This document shows, piece after piece, positions 33,601-44,500 of a stretch of DNA of 64,000 bases. The position numbers were made by a program, and so were the translations under genes. This DNA comes from Halichondria panicea. Its lineage: Eukaryota > Porifera > Demospongiae > Suberitida > Halichondriidae. The DNA lies in the NCBI RefSeq assembly GCF_963675165.1, contig NC_087386.1, positions 2,358,169 to 2,422,168 on the forward strand, read 5' to 3'. Below the pieces are notes generated by a model that saw only the letters and a list, made by a program, of their open reading frames with translations, did no database searches and had not been told where the DNA came from. Position 1 is the stretch's first letter. The number at the start of each line of letters is the position of its first letter.

Positions 33601-34501
33601 CAACTAGATCAAGAAATCCCTGAGAGTGACATCATTCTAATCGCGGAGAAATTTCCACACCTGCTGAGCGTGCACAAGGTAGGCAGTACTCTAATTCATA
33701 TACTGTACGTACTTACATAATTATCATTTTTACATTTGGTAAGGGATTGAGCATTGTTCACTGGAACCCCTCAATTGTATATATTCCCTTTGAGTTTCCC
33801 CTAGAAGGTATTTACAAGGGGCAACCCTCACCAAATGAAACCCTGGTTGATCGTTGCTTTTGTACAGGCTTTGACAATTGACGATCTGCAACATGTTTAC
33901 GAGAAACTACACACTGCACATGAAAGTGCCAGCCCTCAGTGGTTCAATCTGGGATTGGCTCTAGGTCTCCATCATTCTGTTCTTGCCATCATCAAGATCC
34001 AAAATCATAACGAGTGTGTGTCATGCTTGCGTGACATGTTGGTTAAGGTCCTAAGTACGCAACATGTAACATGGAGTCTCCTGTCAGGCGCTCTCAAAAA
34101 GCCCACAGTGGATCTCATCAATTTGGCTGATAGCATCACAGGTAACTATTTTCAATGTTTGCGTATTTTTTGATTAGCCTGGCTGCATGTGGGTCATTTT
34201 TAGTGCTTGTTATAGACTATCATTATCTTAGCTTTTTTCTTTGCATTCAGCCACAACTCCTAACCTGCTCGATCGACTCAACCTCACCCCAGCTGACCTT
34301 GGTGATGTAACTGATGTCACACGTCGTTATGGCAATCAAGCTGGAGTGGCTCATGCATTGGGAGCGTGGCGAAGTGTGAATCCTTCCAGGGCTACCTTCA
34401 GGGCCTTGGTAGAAATTGCCATAGGACTGAAAAGCGGAGACACTGCTACAGACATTTGTAGATTCATTGTAGAGAATACGAGTGGAACTGACCGAAACTG
34501 A
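24620..34501 (+). CDS. Microexon-built Roc-COR GTPase with two death-fold domains, copy 1
   Basis: I join 19 exons: 24620-24694, 24899-24910, 25808-25810, 26019-26021, 26268-26270, 27574-27585, 27848-27850, 28435-28437, 28549-28551, 28709-28711, 28886-28927, 29261-29462, 30857-32950, 33010-33072, 33273-33347, 33396-33443, 33539-33678, 33868-34141 and 34251-34501. They total 3,309 nt, an unbroken 1,102-residue frame. Order: N-terminal tail; coiled coil (about 26-121); Roc-like GTPase with P-loop GPAGTGKT (about 144), DCGGQPQF (about 318) and VGTFLDQ (about 400); COR-like region (about 450-800); a linker of repeated short exons; death-fold domain 1 (TIDDLQHVYEKLHTAHESAS, about 929-1019); and death-fold domain 2 (TPNLLDRLNLTPADLGDVTD, to the end). 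Roc-COR-death resembles the C-terminal half of DAPK1. A cytoplasmic GTP-switched signalling or receptor role is inferred. Confidence 0.85.
25061..25620. mobile_element. MITE with 9-bp target duplication, unit 1
   Basis: Inverted ends TAGCCTC / GAGGCTA are flanked on both sides by CTCGTAGTA (25052-25060, 25621-25629). A 9-bp duplication suggests a Mutator-like family. It sits in the intron after the first 12-nt microexon and is shared by units 2 (41959-42547) and 3 (60082-60670). Unit 1 has lost an internal piece, including the second GCATGCGCAAGCAGTCGATA arm. Confidence 0.85.
26713..27553. mobile_element. Unit-1-specific Tc1/pogo-like MITE, TA target
   Basis: Inverted ends CAGTAGCCCTCATATAAAAG and its reverse complement are flanked by TA (26711-26712, 27554-27555). 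The empty site is intact in units 2 and 3 (ACATGTACCATTTGATG). The element lies about 20 bp before the acceptor of the second 12-nt microexon, within the polypyrimidine/branch region, and is 841 bp long. Confidence 0.9.
27989..28299. mobile_element. Unit-1-specific MITE, 9-bp target duplication
   Basis: Inverted ends TAGACTGGCGGCGA / TCGCCGCCAGTCTA enclose matched inner arms (AAACTGCCTATCAGTCACT and its complement). TACAGACGT is duplicated at both sides (27980-27988, 28300-28308) and single in units 2 and 3. The 9-bp duplication suggests a Mutator-like family. It lies between microexons 7 and 8. Confidence 0.9.
29463..30856. other. Long intron before the GTPase exon, copy 1
   Basis: This intron separates the coiled-coil exon from the GTPase exon. 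It holds a diverged MITE at about 30066-30275, whose arms CGAAAATTTCGCACTATA and its inverse relate it to the CCGTA family. No exon could be supported inside. The same intron in unit 2 carries a different insertion. Confidence 0.6.
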
Positions 34502-34960
34502 TTTATACATAATGTTTTATTGATACTATTTTGTCTGCAATGCTTTGCTTTTCTGCACATTAATTTTTTGGTAGTCTCTGTGAGAAGTTGAACTGAGCAT
34601 GTGCAGTATTAGCCTCGACTCAAGTCCGCTTTACAGCGGCCTTGAATCGAGGCTAGTGCAGTATTAGCCTCGATCCCAGGCCGAGTTTTCGCTAACAACT
34701 AGTTGTTTGCCTAACCGTTATAAAAGGGAAACCTCGGCCTGGGATCGAAGCGCCCACACATTGAAAAAGCCGTCATCACATTGCTAAAGTCAAAGTGCAG
34801 TTAGTAGAATTAAAAGAATAATCATGTCTTGAAATATTGAAATCCAACCTTCAAGACAAAGAGACTCTGTGCTTTGTTTATCTTTCCTCCTACTATGAAC
34901 AGGTTATAGCTGACAGGGTGAGTTGCAATATGCAAGGGGCCTTCCAGACCTTCTCTTGAA
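34502..34960. other. GTPase 3' flank and junction to unit 2
   Basis: This 3' flank carries two unit-1-specific palindromic insertions at about 34613-34752 (TTAGCCTCGATCCCAGGCCG and GGCCTGGGATCGAAG arms), related to the ends of the 9-bp-TSD MITE. At about 34935-34960 it passes into a 5' fragment of a GTPase gene, the breakpoint with the partial EDEM3 copy. Confidence 0.7.
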
Positions 34961-35041
34961 ATGGCTGAATGCATGAATTCACCTCATCGAATGACTAGAT
35001 CTTTCATGGACTCACTTCTGGCGTTCTGGCCTGGTCTACAG

Positions 35042-35105
<64 letters not shown>

Positions 35106-37949
35106 ACATGCACTGACTAAGAGAAACCACTAGCTCCCTTTTAGGGGCCGTAACTTGTGTCCAATTTATTTGTAGCTCTTTGATAAAGGTACCACAAAAT
35201 GGTAGACTGAGATCAACAATTGTTTTTCGTGCCGTAGTTTTCTGTTTTGCCTTAATATCTCTGAACCTCTCTAGAACAGTTTGACATAGAAAAGTACTTC
35301 TTAGAGGCGTCCGTCTATTGTAGTCTGCAGTATACATTTTTGTATATACTGTACTTACCTAACCTTCATGTTTAAAATGACGGGGTTTGTTGTATCTATC
35401 TCCAGGTTCTGTGGGGTGACGTAGACACAGCTATACACATTCACGACATGCTTTATCATGTGATGGAGAGACACAACTTCCTACCCGAGGCATTCACTCA
35501 TGACTTCAGGGTTCACTGGGGAAACCACCCTCTCAGGCCTGAGTTCATTGAGAGCACTTACTTCCTCTACAAGGTACACCGTCATGTGTGTGTGGGGTGT
35601 GTGGGTGTTTGTGTGTGGGGGGATGGGGGTGGGTGTGTGTGTGTGGGGTGGGTGGGGGTCTACGGAATTCAAGTTATGGCAGCTGAAAAGAATAATTAAA
35701 TTGAGGGGGGGGAGAGAGTTGCAGTTAATTTCAACAGCTAGTACCGTTGATCGAATCTCCAAAATTTTGTGATTTTCGGGAAATTTCCTTTCAAATGATG
35801 TATTTCAATCCAAAATTTCGTCGGGGCCATAATTTGTCATTTTTCGGCCTTGGACCATGGGCTATTATTCATGGTATCGCCTAATTGGCAAATACTTTTA
35901 TCGTTTAAATAAGAATTTTGATGATGCTATTTGAAAGGTGTGTTTCTAAGCTTTCAGAAAATAATATTATCGTTGAAATTGGATCCATGGAATTCAAGTT
36001 ATGGCAGCTGAAAAGAATAATTAAATTGAGGGGGGGGGGGGGGGGGGAGTTGCAGTTAATTTCAACAGCTATTAACTTTAGTACCGTTGATCAAATCTCT
36101 AAAATTTTGTGATTTTCGGAAAGCTTAGAAAATTTCCTTTCAAATGATATATTTCAATCCAAAATTTCGTTGGGGCCATAATTTGTCATTTTTCGGCCTT
36201 GGACCATGGGCTATTATTCATGGTATCGCCTAATTGGCAAATACTTTTATCGTTCAAATAAGAATTTTTTTGATGATGCTATTTGAAAGGTGTGTTTCTA
36301 AGCTTTCAGAAATAATATTATCGTTGAAATTGGATCCACGGAATTCGAGTTATGGCAGCTGATAAATTGAGGGGGGGGAGAGTTGCAGTTAATTTTAATT
36401 TGGGGGTGGGTGTGTGTGTGTGGGGTGGGGGTGGGTGTGTGTGTGTGTGTGGGGGTGTGTAGGGGTGGGAGTGTGTGTGGGGGTGGGGGAGTGTGTTTAC
36501 TCTATGCATTAGCTGTACATGTATATATCATTTTCTGTTGTTTCGAAGAAAGCATCTCAGTAATTGGAATATTTCTGTAAGTACTGTAATCAACCCCTAG
36601 CGTGTGATGCTACTGCTCTACTCTACTCTCTGTATTATTTTGATGGCTAAGTAGTTAATGAACGATTATGTTGTGTTGCTACTGCAGGCGACTGGAGATC
36701 CATACTACCTGGACGTGGGTCGATCAGTGGTGAACAACTTGAACAAGTACGCCAGAGTGAGGTGTGGCTTCACTGCCATCAAGGACCTCAGGACCAACGC
36801 TCACGAGGACAGGTAAGTCAGGGGAACCATTATATACTAATAGTTAGAATTTAGTTCCCATGTAGATCTTGCAAAAACGTATAATAATCGGTACTTGTAT
36901 GGCATCACAATCCTTGCCAGAATGCAAAGGTTAGATCGCAAAGTGTCATTCACAAAGGGCTTAATATTCTAGTAGTACGATATCATTTCATTGGCAATCT
37001 TCGATACTGTATAGAATGGACTCCTTCGTACTGGGGCTGAGACGTTCAAGTATCTGTTCTTGTTGTTTGCTGACGAGGGGGACAGTCCCCTGAACATGGA
37101 TGACTTTGTGTTCACGACTGAGGCCCACCTCTTCCCCCTCTCCCTCACCAGCGCTAACACCACCCTCAATAGAGTCGTCCATGAGGCAGTGAGTGGGTAC
37201 AATACATACACGGTGAAGCAGCCATGCTACTTCAGAACATAATATTAGCATTTTTCAAGTACAGCTGCACATCGTAGGGTGGGGGGGGGGTAAGGCAGCT
37301 CTTTTATAGAGAGTACCTTCTTTTGAATGAGGTTATGGTAGCCTGGCTGTGTGAGTGTGTCAGGTGTTGTTCTCTCTCTGTGTAGTTGCTGGTGAAGAAC
37401 ACAGACCTGGTGAATATGAGCACTGTCACTGTCACCACTAGCGGACCAGACTCTTCTGGGAAGGCAGCAAAGAACAAACCAGTTGCTGACAGCTTCACTA
37501 AAGGTTCACTGAAACACACACTAGACACCATGTACAGTAGTAGCCAATAATCCTGTCTAGTCAGCACAGTTGTAGTTGTTTATAATTATACACCCCCTCG
37601 CACCCACACACACACACCACACCCACACACACACACACACACCATGAATTAAGTAGCTACTGTATTTGTCTGGAGATGGTTTCCAAACTTGTACACCTCC
37701 ATCACTAACCCCCCCCCCACACACACACAGGCGTCTCCTGTTCACTGACGAGAGTGTCCTCCCTCACGAGGTGGGTAAAGGAGAGGCTGCTGTCAAATGG
37801 TATAAGAGACAAAGCAAGGGCAAACTCCACCCACTCAATCAGAGGTGGATTATAACGAGCAGGGGCCCACTCATGATGTGTGTAGTTCATGGTTCATCGA
37901 GCCAGTACAGTGGATGGAAAGCTCTCTACTGGGCAAAGTGGAGGGGAAG
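34961..37949 (+). pseudogene. EDEM3: EDEM3-like, copy 2: 5'-truncated chimera with GTPase start
   Basis: The first exon (34961-35041) begins with the GTPase gene's own start context (CTTCTCTTGAAATGGCTGAA) and then joins, in frame, the middle of EDEM3 exon 7: MAEC followed by MNSPHRMTRSFMDSLLAFWP. Later exons match copy 1: 35406-35573, 36688-36812, 37015-37188, 37386-37503 and 37731-37949. Exons 1-6, including the signal peptide and the first half of the GH47 barrel, are absent, and exon 10 carries the same extra GG seen in all copies. A working mannosidase is impossible. If transcribed, the first about 125 residues could be translated from the borrowed start up to the shared frameshift. Confidence 0.85.
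35661..36380. repeat. Tandem ~335-bp repeat in EDEM3 intron, copy 2
   Basis: Three starts of the same unit as in copy 1 (GGAATTCAAGTTATGGCAGC) are present, with a long pure G run at about 36031-36047. Repeats within unit 2 are more like each other (TGGTATCGCCTAATTGGCAA) than like unit 1 repeats (TGGAATCGCCAAATTCGCAA), which suggests local homogenisation. Confidence 0.85.
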
Positions 37950-38157
37950 GTGAGGCTGCTACTTGTGCATTAGCGAGATACGTATCTTTGAAAGCTCGTA
38001 ATTTGTGTTCAGATTGTCCAATTTCAAACTAATTGATGCATTCAAGAGCTCTCAGAATTACCTTTCCAATGTTGTGCTTAGATACATGTACTAGTCTTGT
38101 GATTAGTCAAAATCCAATTTTAACAAAGACTATAATTATAGCCTTATATATTATATA

Positions 38158-38295
38158 CAGTAGAACCTCGATTATCCGGACACCTTGGTTCCAGAAGCAG
38201 GCCGGATAAGTGAATATGCCAGATAATCGAATAGATAAACCACGCCTTGATCCACCCACTTTATTGAAAAACATCAGTGCCACATGCGCAGAAGA
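38158..38295. mobile_element. Truncated Tigger-like MITE, unit 2 only
   Basis: It begins CAGTAGAACCTCGATTATCC and matches the left half of the complete element at 63623-63929, then stops near GCGCAGAAGATAA. The region 37950-38902 otherwise holds EDEM3 3' remnants and a (CA)n array. Confidence 0.8.
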
Positions 38296-38339
38296 TAAGC
38301 CTTGCGTTATTTTCAACTGTATAATTTACTATACATTTT

Positions 38340-38423
<84 letters not shown>

Positions 38424-38902
38424 GGTAGATTCTGTGTCTCAAGTGCTCGGCTCGTCTGGGGTCATTCAACTAGTCAGGTGATCAGTGCTCGTGTGGGCAG
38501 TGGGTCACGCCCTCCTTCCAGATACACAAGGCACGAATAGACGAAACCAGAACACTCACTAGGAGAAAAGTGGACAAAACTGAATAGCTAGCAAATTACT
38601 GAATTATTGTCCAAATTCAAACATTAATTTTTTCGATCATTTGAAGGTTTATTGCTTGAACAATAAATGATGTCATACTAATTCAATGTACCATGTACTG
38701 CATGTACAAATAATAGCATAAGAAGCGTCAATTATTATTCACTGCAAATCATTTTTCGATCATTAATTTGATAAATTTTTGATTGGAGAATATGAATGAT
38801 ACCACACAGTACTGCATGTACATAGCATAAATTATATTAGCAACTAATAAACAAATGGTCATAACAATTTGCCTGTTGTTTGGATAGTCCTCAAACTTGT
38901 GT

Positions 38903-40121
38903 CTATAGCAAACGTGAGTCTGCTTGGCAGTGACAGCCGCCGTACTGTGGCTTGTTCTTGGCTGCTCTGAGTTGTGCAAGGATGACGTGACATCGGTACT
39001 GATGTGTGTAGGCCCAGAGGAACAACAGAGTGGCTACAATCAGGCCAGCAAGGGGTGAGTCTGCAATAAAACATTCATCAAGGCTGACATTCAAATAGAG
39101 ACTCCTAAACAAGAATTAACAACCCACACACAAGTCAACAATTACACAGTAGTACCAAGGGCGTATAAAAGAAGAGAGGGCATGCAACTCCTATATGAGC
39201 AGAGTTCAAACGTGTGGATGTGCATGACAGTGCATGAAGTGCTAAAAATAAAAATTTCTATTTTTAGCACTTCATGCAAATGCACACATTCCTCCGCCCA
39301 CGTTTGAACTCTGCTAGCTACGTGTACTGATAGTGGAGTTGCATGCCCTCTCTTCTTTTATACGCCCTTGGTAGTACACTTACAATTAATACTTAATCAA
39401 GGTATGTACAATTACTAGACTGAATACCGTACAGAGGTGGGTCATTTTCGTGGGGCAAAATATTTGTGGTGTTCGTGGTTGGACCTCTAACCACGAATGA
39501 AGCGACTTTGCCTACCGTTACCTGCTCCAACCACGAAAATATTACCCACGAAATGTCTCAATATTGCTGAACAACGAATATTTTGTCCCCCGAAAAATAC
39601 CCGCTATACGGTATGACTATACCTGAATTCAAATGCAGCAGTGCTGTTGGTCCCAATAGCGGTAGTCGTGTGTGCAGTAGACAGTGGCTGGTATAGTAGA
39701 GGAATACAGAGTAGTTCCTCACCACCCCCCACACGTAGAAGTGGGTGAACCACCTGCAGAGGGGAATAAAGACCTCCTTAGACTGGGACAATGCAATTAC
39801 AACAACTACAAGTCAGGACAGTCTCAGCTAGGGAGCTCACTATTGTAAATCACAATCCAGTACTTAGCTAGGTGTTACAAGCTAGACTTGTAGGGGGTTC
39901 TCGTTACAAGAGGTAGACTGATACACTGTATATATTGACCCTGACTGACCTCCTTGAGTCTTGGGCACACTAGGGATCATCCAGCTCCAGTCACTCTCAC
40001 TCCTCAGCTTACCATACTCGTACACATCTCTGGTGAAACTTGGCAGATATTGAACTAGCAGTCCAGAACCAATCCACAGTAGCCAGGATATGCTCACATG
40101 CTGCATTAGCTGATCAGCCAT
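38903..40121 (-). pseudogene. SRD5A3: SRD5A3-like ORF, shortened, copy 2
   Basis: It has the same three-exon layout as copy 1: exon 1 from 40121, exon 2 39753-39623, exon 3 39060-38903. A 21-bp in-frame deletion in exon 1 removes HALVYWR from the first hydrophobic segment (SGLLVQYLPSF instead of SGLLVHALVYWRQYLPSF). Exon 2 has GVVRNYS in place of GVVWNYS. The frame stays open, giving about 156 residues. It lacks most of the enzyme, as in copy 1, and starts within the stop codon of the SEC22-like ORF. Confidence 0.65.
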
Positions 40122-40179
40122 TAGCCTCTGGCACGAGAGTGGTAGACCAGCTTCCCCGCTTTGTCACTGAGATCTGCAC

Positions 40180-40210
<31 letters not shown>

Positions 40211-41307
40211 GGGGTGAGTGTGTGTGTGTGTGTGTGTGTGTGGGGGGGGTGAGTGGGTGTGAGAGGAAGGACATTCTGTACTATATATAACAGTGGTAGC
40301 AACACTGAATTGAAACAGTACACACACAAGAAACAGCAAGTGCTGGTGTTGCCCAGCTGTGCATGTCCAATGCTGACACAGGAAAAAGCATGACCTTATA
40401 ATTAAGTCTACAAAATATGGATGGCAGATATAAATACGTACCAAACTCAATGAAGTGGTACGGTCCACTGGCCTTGTGTACATCGTTGCCATGTTGCTCA
40501 CTGAAGTCTTTGTGTAGATTCTCGAGGTAGTTAAAGGCCAGCTTGGCAGGATAGGTGAGGTCACACAGGGCGAGGTAGCATATCCCCTCCTCAAGAATGT
40601 AGCTATGTGGGGGGTCCATGTTAGTGTGTGTGCTTCAAGCTCAAAGTCATCGCCCCTCATCCACCATTAAACTGGAGTATAATACCACCAACCAAGTTCC
40701 AACTATTCTTAGACTACATGTACACTGGTAGTTCCTTGTTAGACAATCACTATAGAGGGACCTATGTATAACACACACCACTTACAATGTGTATGGTACA
40801 GTTAAGCAAATGCTCACAAACAAAAGGCCATCCATTGCATCAGTTTATACCATGACAGAGCACCAATCATCATACACACCACGAGGCAATAATGACATTC
40901 ACAGGAGAGTGCTTACTGGAACACCATACGACCCGGGTCACACTCGATTGAGCATCGAGGGGGGCTGACTGACGACAGCTTGCGGAATATCTGCTTGGCC
41001 TTGGGTTGGTATTCAGCATAATCCCGGCCAGACTGCAGAGGGAGAATGCAACAATTCAGTTAATTCAAGCTGTTAAGATAGCACACACTACACACGTATT
41101 ATTCTAGCAAGCTTCTCTTTATATGTCTACAGAATCATGACTTGACAACTATTCATGTCACTGAGCTGCATACAGTACAGTGTCCTGATGGGACCAATGC
41201 AGACTGTACTGTATTATCTACTGTAGCTCCTCTACCTCTTCATTGACAATGGATGAGGACAGAGGTAGTCCATCACTGGCTCTGGCAATTAGTGTCAGGT
41301 GGGCCAT
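40121..41307 (-). CDS. SEC22: SEC22-like longin-only protein, copy 2
   Basis: The exons are 41307-41236, 41032-40917, 40602-40442 and 40173-40121, the same sizes and phases as copy 1 and again 133 codons. Changes from copy 1 include LPLSSSI for LPLSASI, CYLALCDLT for CYLPLCDPT, KASGPYHF for KASRPYHF and, in the tail, DKAGKLVYHSRARG. The SNARE helix and membrane anchor are absent. The (GT)n array just before the last exon (about 40180-40245) is longer than in copy 1. The TAATG stop/start overlap with SRD5A3 is kept. Confidence 0.7.
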
Positions 41308-41515
41308 TGTTCCTGAGCTCTTCTTTCTTCAGTGCTTCTTCTTCTGATAGGTACTTGCTTTATGTATGTTCTGTGCTCTATTTGGAACAATAATTATGTG
41401 TCCTTTGAACCCTTTCTTTATTGAACAATGTGTGGGTGTTGCTACAAGCCCCACCCCCTCATGTCTCTAGCCACCCACAAAGAAATATAAGGGGCGTTCC
41501 AGACCTTCTCTTGAA
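41308..41515. promoter_or_regulatory. Divergent promoter, unit 2
   Basis: This 208-bp divergent spacer has the AATATAAGG box at about 41484 and GGCGTTCCAGACCTTCTCTT directly after it. It lacks the extra stretch seen in unit 1. Confidence 0.55.
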
Positions 41516-44500
41516 ATGGCTGAATCTACAACACTGAATGCTGCTAGTTCCCCACAATTGATGGAGGATGGGCTCACTGATTTGGATAGGGTATGATATT
41601 CACATGATAGATAGATACTCAATGATCAGTGCATTCTCCTAGTGTCTAGATGTACTTGTTGACCACCCATAAACACACTTGGCATCATTCATTCATCACA
41701 GTATAGTGCCTACACTCTCTACCCTGTCAGTGGGAGGTGTTTTATCTCATGTTGTTATTCTCTCCACATGTACCACTCTCTCTGGATGGACAACAGGGAT
41801 GGATTAAGGTACGTTGTGTGCAATCACATTCTACCAAGCTGACATGCTTGTGCTCTGAGCACTTGTTGTTAGGAGGTAGACAGTATAAAGAAGAGCACAT
41901 ACGGATAACTGAATGTGATACTATTCCTTAATTGAGACAAGTAGATCTACTCGTAGTATAGCCTCCTTCACCGGCCTTCATAGAAAAGAAGGCCTGCTAT
42001 CGACTGCTTGCGCATGCGCCAAATTATTGGATATTTTTCACCGTAAAATTTCCTATAATACTGGATTCATCAGAGAAAATATCCTAAAAGTCATACACAG
42101 AGCTATATAGCTAGCTAGCTAGAGACAGAGCTGTGTATGTTTGTTGTACAGCTATTTTCTTCTGATAGAATCAGTAGCAGTAGTATAGTAGACTTTCACC
42201 AAAGTTAGTGTTAAATGGGCGTGGCCTGTCCATATAGGTTCTTGTCAGCTTTCACTCCGTTCCGACGATCGTCATCCACACTGTTGCAGGCTGTGAGTCT
42301 TTTGTTAACATAGCAGGCTAAGGGTAGCTATCAGAGAATGCTATCAGATGGGCTAGAAACTCAATCGAACTTTCTATCTACTTCCTTCAATCCACTTTCG
42401 TTCGTTGTGATGTCACAGTTTTACTGAGCATATACGATGTTATCCAAAGCCCCCAGATACCCGGGGGATATTAGCGCATGTGCAAGCAGTCGATACCAGG
42501 CCCACTTCCCTAAGTGAAGTGGGAAGTGCGGCCTGGGATCGAGGCTACTCGTAGTAGTACCTGAAGTATGCATGGTTAATCAAGTGTTTCAGTCTGCATG
42601 TTTGGCTGTCCACAATTGTTTCCCCTCCCCTGTGTCATGCAATCACCAGTGTACTGTATCACTGCACTAATGTTCTCTTCCTTCCATTTCATGAATCTCC
42701 ACCTCACCTTTGACCGACCCTCTGAAACAACAGGATGTAAGTTGGTGTGTGTTGTCACAGAGTATTTAGTGTCTGTTGCATATTCTGTGATGTTTCTACT
42801 TCCCCATTATTACTCTTGTGTGTGTGCAGTGCCATAGTGTTATATAGGGAAATATTTAGTATGATCACATTCAACCTCGTAATCATTCATTTACTATCTT
42901 CCCACTGTTTGCCCTGTGGACTCTCCCTCTTTGGATCAACAGCTTGTAAGTTGTGTTTGCACGTGCACACTCATTTTAATTGTTACTATAGGAACTCGTA
43001 AATTATCTTTGTCTCTTTCCATATTGTCAACTTGGTATTAGCCGAGGCCCACACAACTTATTAGGTTGTACTTTTAATATTCGTAGAATATACACCTAAG
43101 TTCATTAGTTGGTACGTACATTATCGTGTTTGTCTCTTCCCATGCACACACTCATTCCTATGTTGGACCACACACTGATTTGGACTACTGTAGGAGGTGA
43201 GCTTCTTACGAGTACTCAATGTCCACACACTAAAATGGTTCAGCTGCAATGTGTACGGATGTACTGGTTACCTAGCATCATTAGCGTGTGTCCCTTGTCC
43301 TCTAGAGCTGACCCTCTCCCTCGTATAGGGTAGACCACGGCTTTAAACTTGTTCAATTCGTAATCCCATTTTACGGGCACAAGTTCGAAATACCACCATT
43401 GTGTACATTGTGTACATGTAAATTTGTGTTTATGTAAATTCCCCAACCAATTAAGTGCCCTACTGAACCTAAAACTTGTTGCCTATTTCTCAATGTTTCC
43501 CCAACTTTTTTATTTTTTAGCTTTTCTTACCATGTCTAGCCACTTGTTGCTATGTGTAGTCAGTCCCATACACACCAGCGTTCAACTGATCTGATGTCTT
43601 GTATGTGTGTTAAGATTAAATCTCTCCCTCACATGTACCATTTGATGTGTCTCAGGATCAGATTAAGGTATGTTGTGATTGTGTGTGTGTCTCATGGAGT
43701 GCATGTATTGTATTGTACGACAAACAAAATCATACGTATCAAAGTTGTACATGTAAGATGCTTGTTGTACCGTTTACCGTCCCTTCCACTGACCCACCCA
43801 CTGACCCTTCCATTATCTGCTATTGCTAGTACTGAGTACCTGTGTGTGTACTAGCCAGTGTGTGTACTACCAGTGTTCATATCACTCTCTCCTCACATGT
43901 ACCCTCTGTGGACTGTTACTCAACAACAGATGGTGAGTTTATTGCATGTACATATAATGGCGTACTAGGCTGACTTGTATACATGTACTACTGCATGAAG
44001 GCAGAAAGAATAACTTGCGTGACTTTATTTAGGATTAGTACGTACTGAAAGTTTCATGCTGTACAGACGTGTACTTGCAATCATTGATGTATACATGTGT
44101 GAATGCATTCGTGTATTTGAACATGTTCATTTCTCTACATGTCCGTGTCCTACTGCTTGTTAATGTGACTACTGCTAATGATTACTGGAATAACAGAATG
44201 TAAGTTACAGTATGCAGACATGTATGAATGCACTCACTGCTCCTACCATCATCCCCCTCTCTCTGTTTCCATGTGTGTCTTACGCTTGTGTCTCATTGGA
44301 CTAAACAGAAGGTGAGCAGGACACTGCACTGACTTGTGACTGTACTTGTGTCAGTATTGTTTGAGTTGCATGAGTACATGTGTATTGGCATTCATAGTGT
44401 ACAGGTTTGTGATTATATTCTTTTCTCTCTCCCTACATTTCCATGGTTACTGAATATCTGGAACGATAGGAAGTGAGTCAAACAATGTTGGCAAACATAC

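Noticed and set aside
34880-34935. Possible extra exon ending GCTGACAGG|gtgagt in the GTPase 3' flank
   Set aside because: It is conserved after copy 2 as well, but lies beyond a shared stop codon and no acceptor-linked frame could be tied to a gene.
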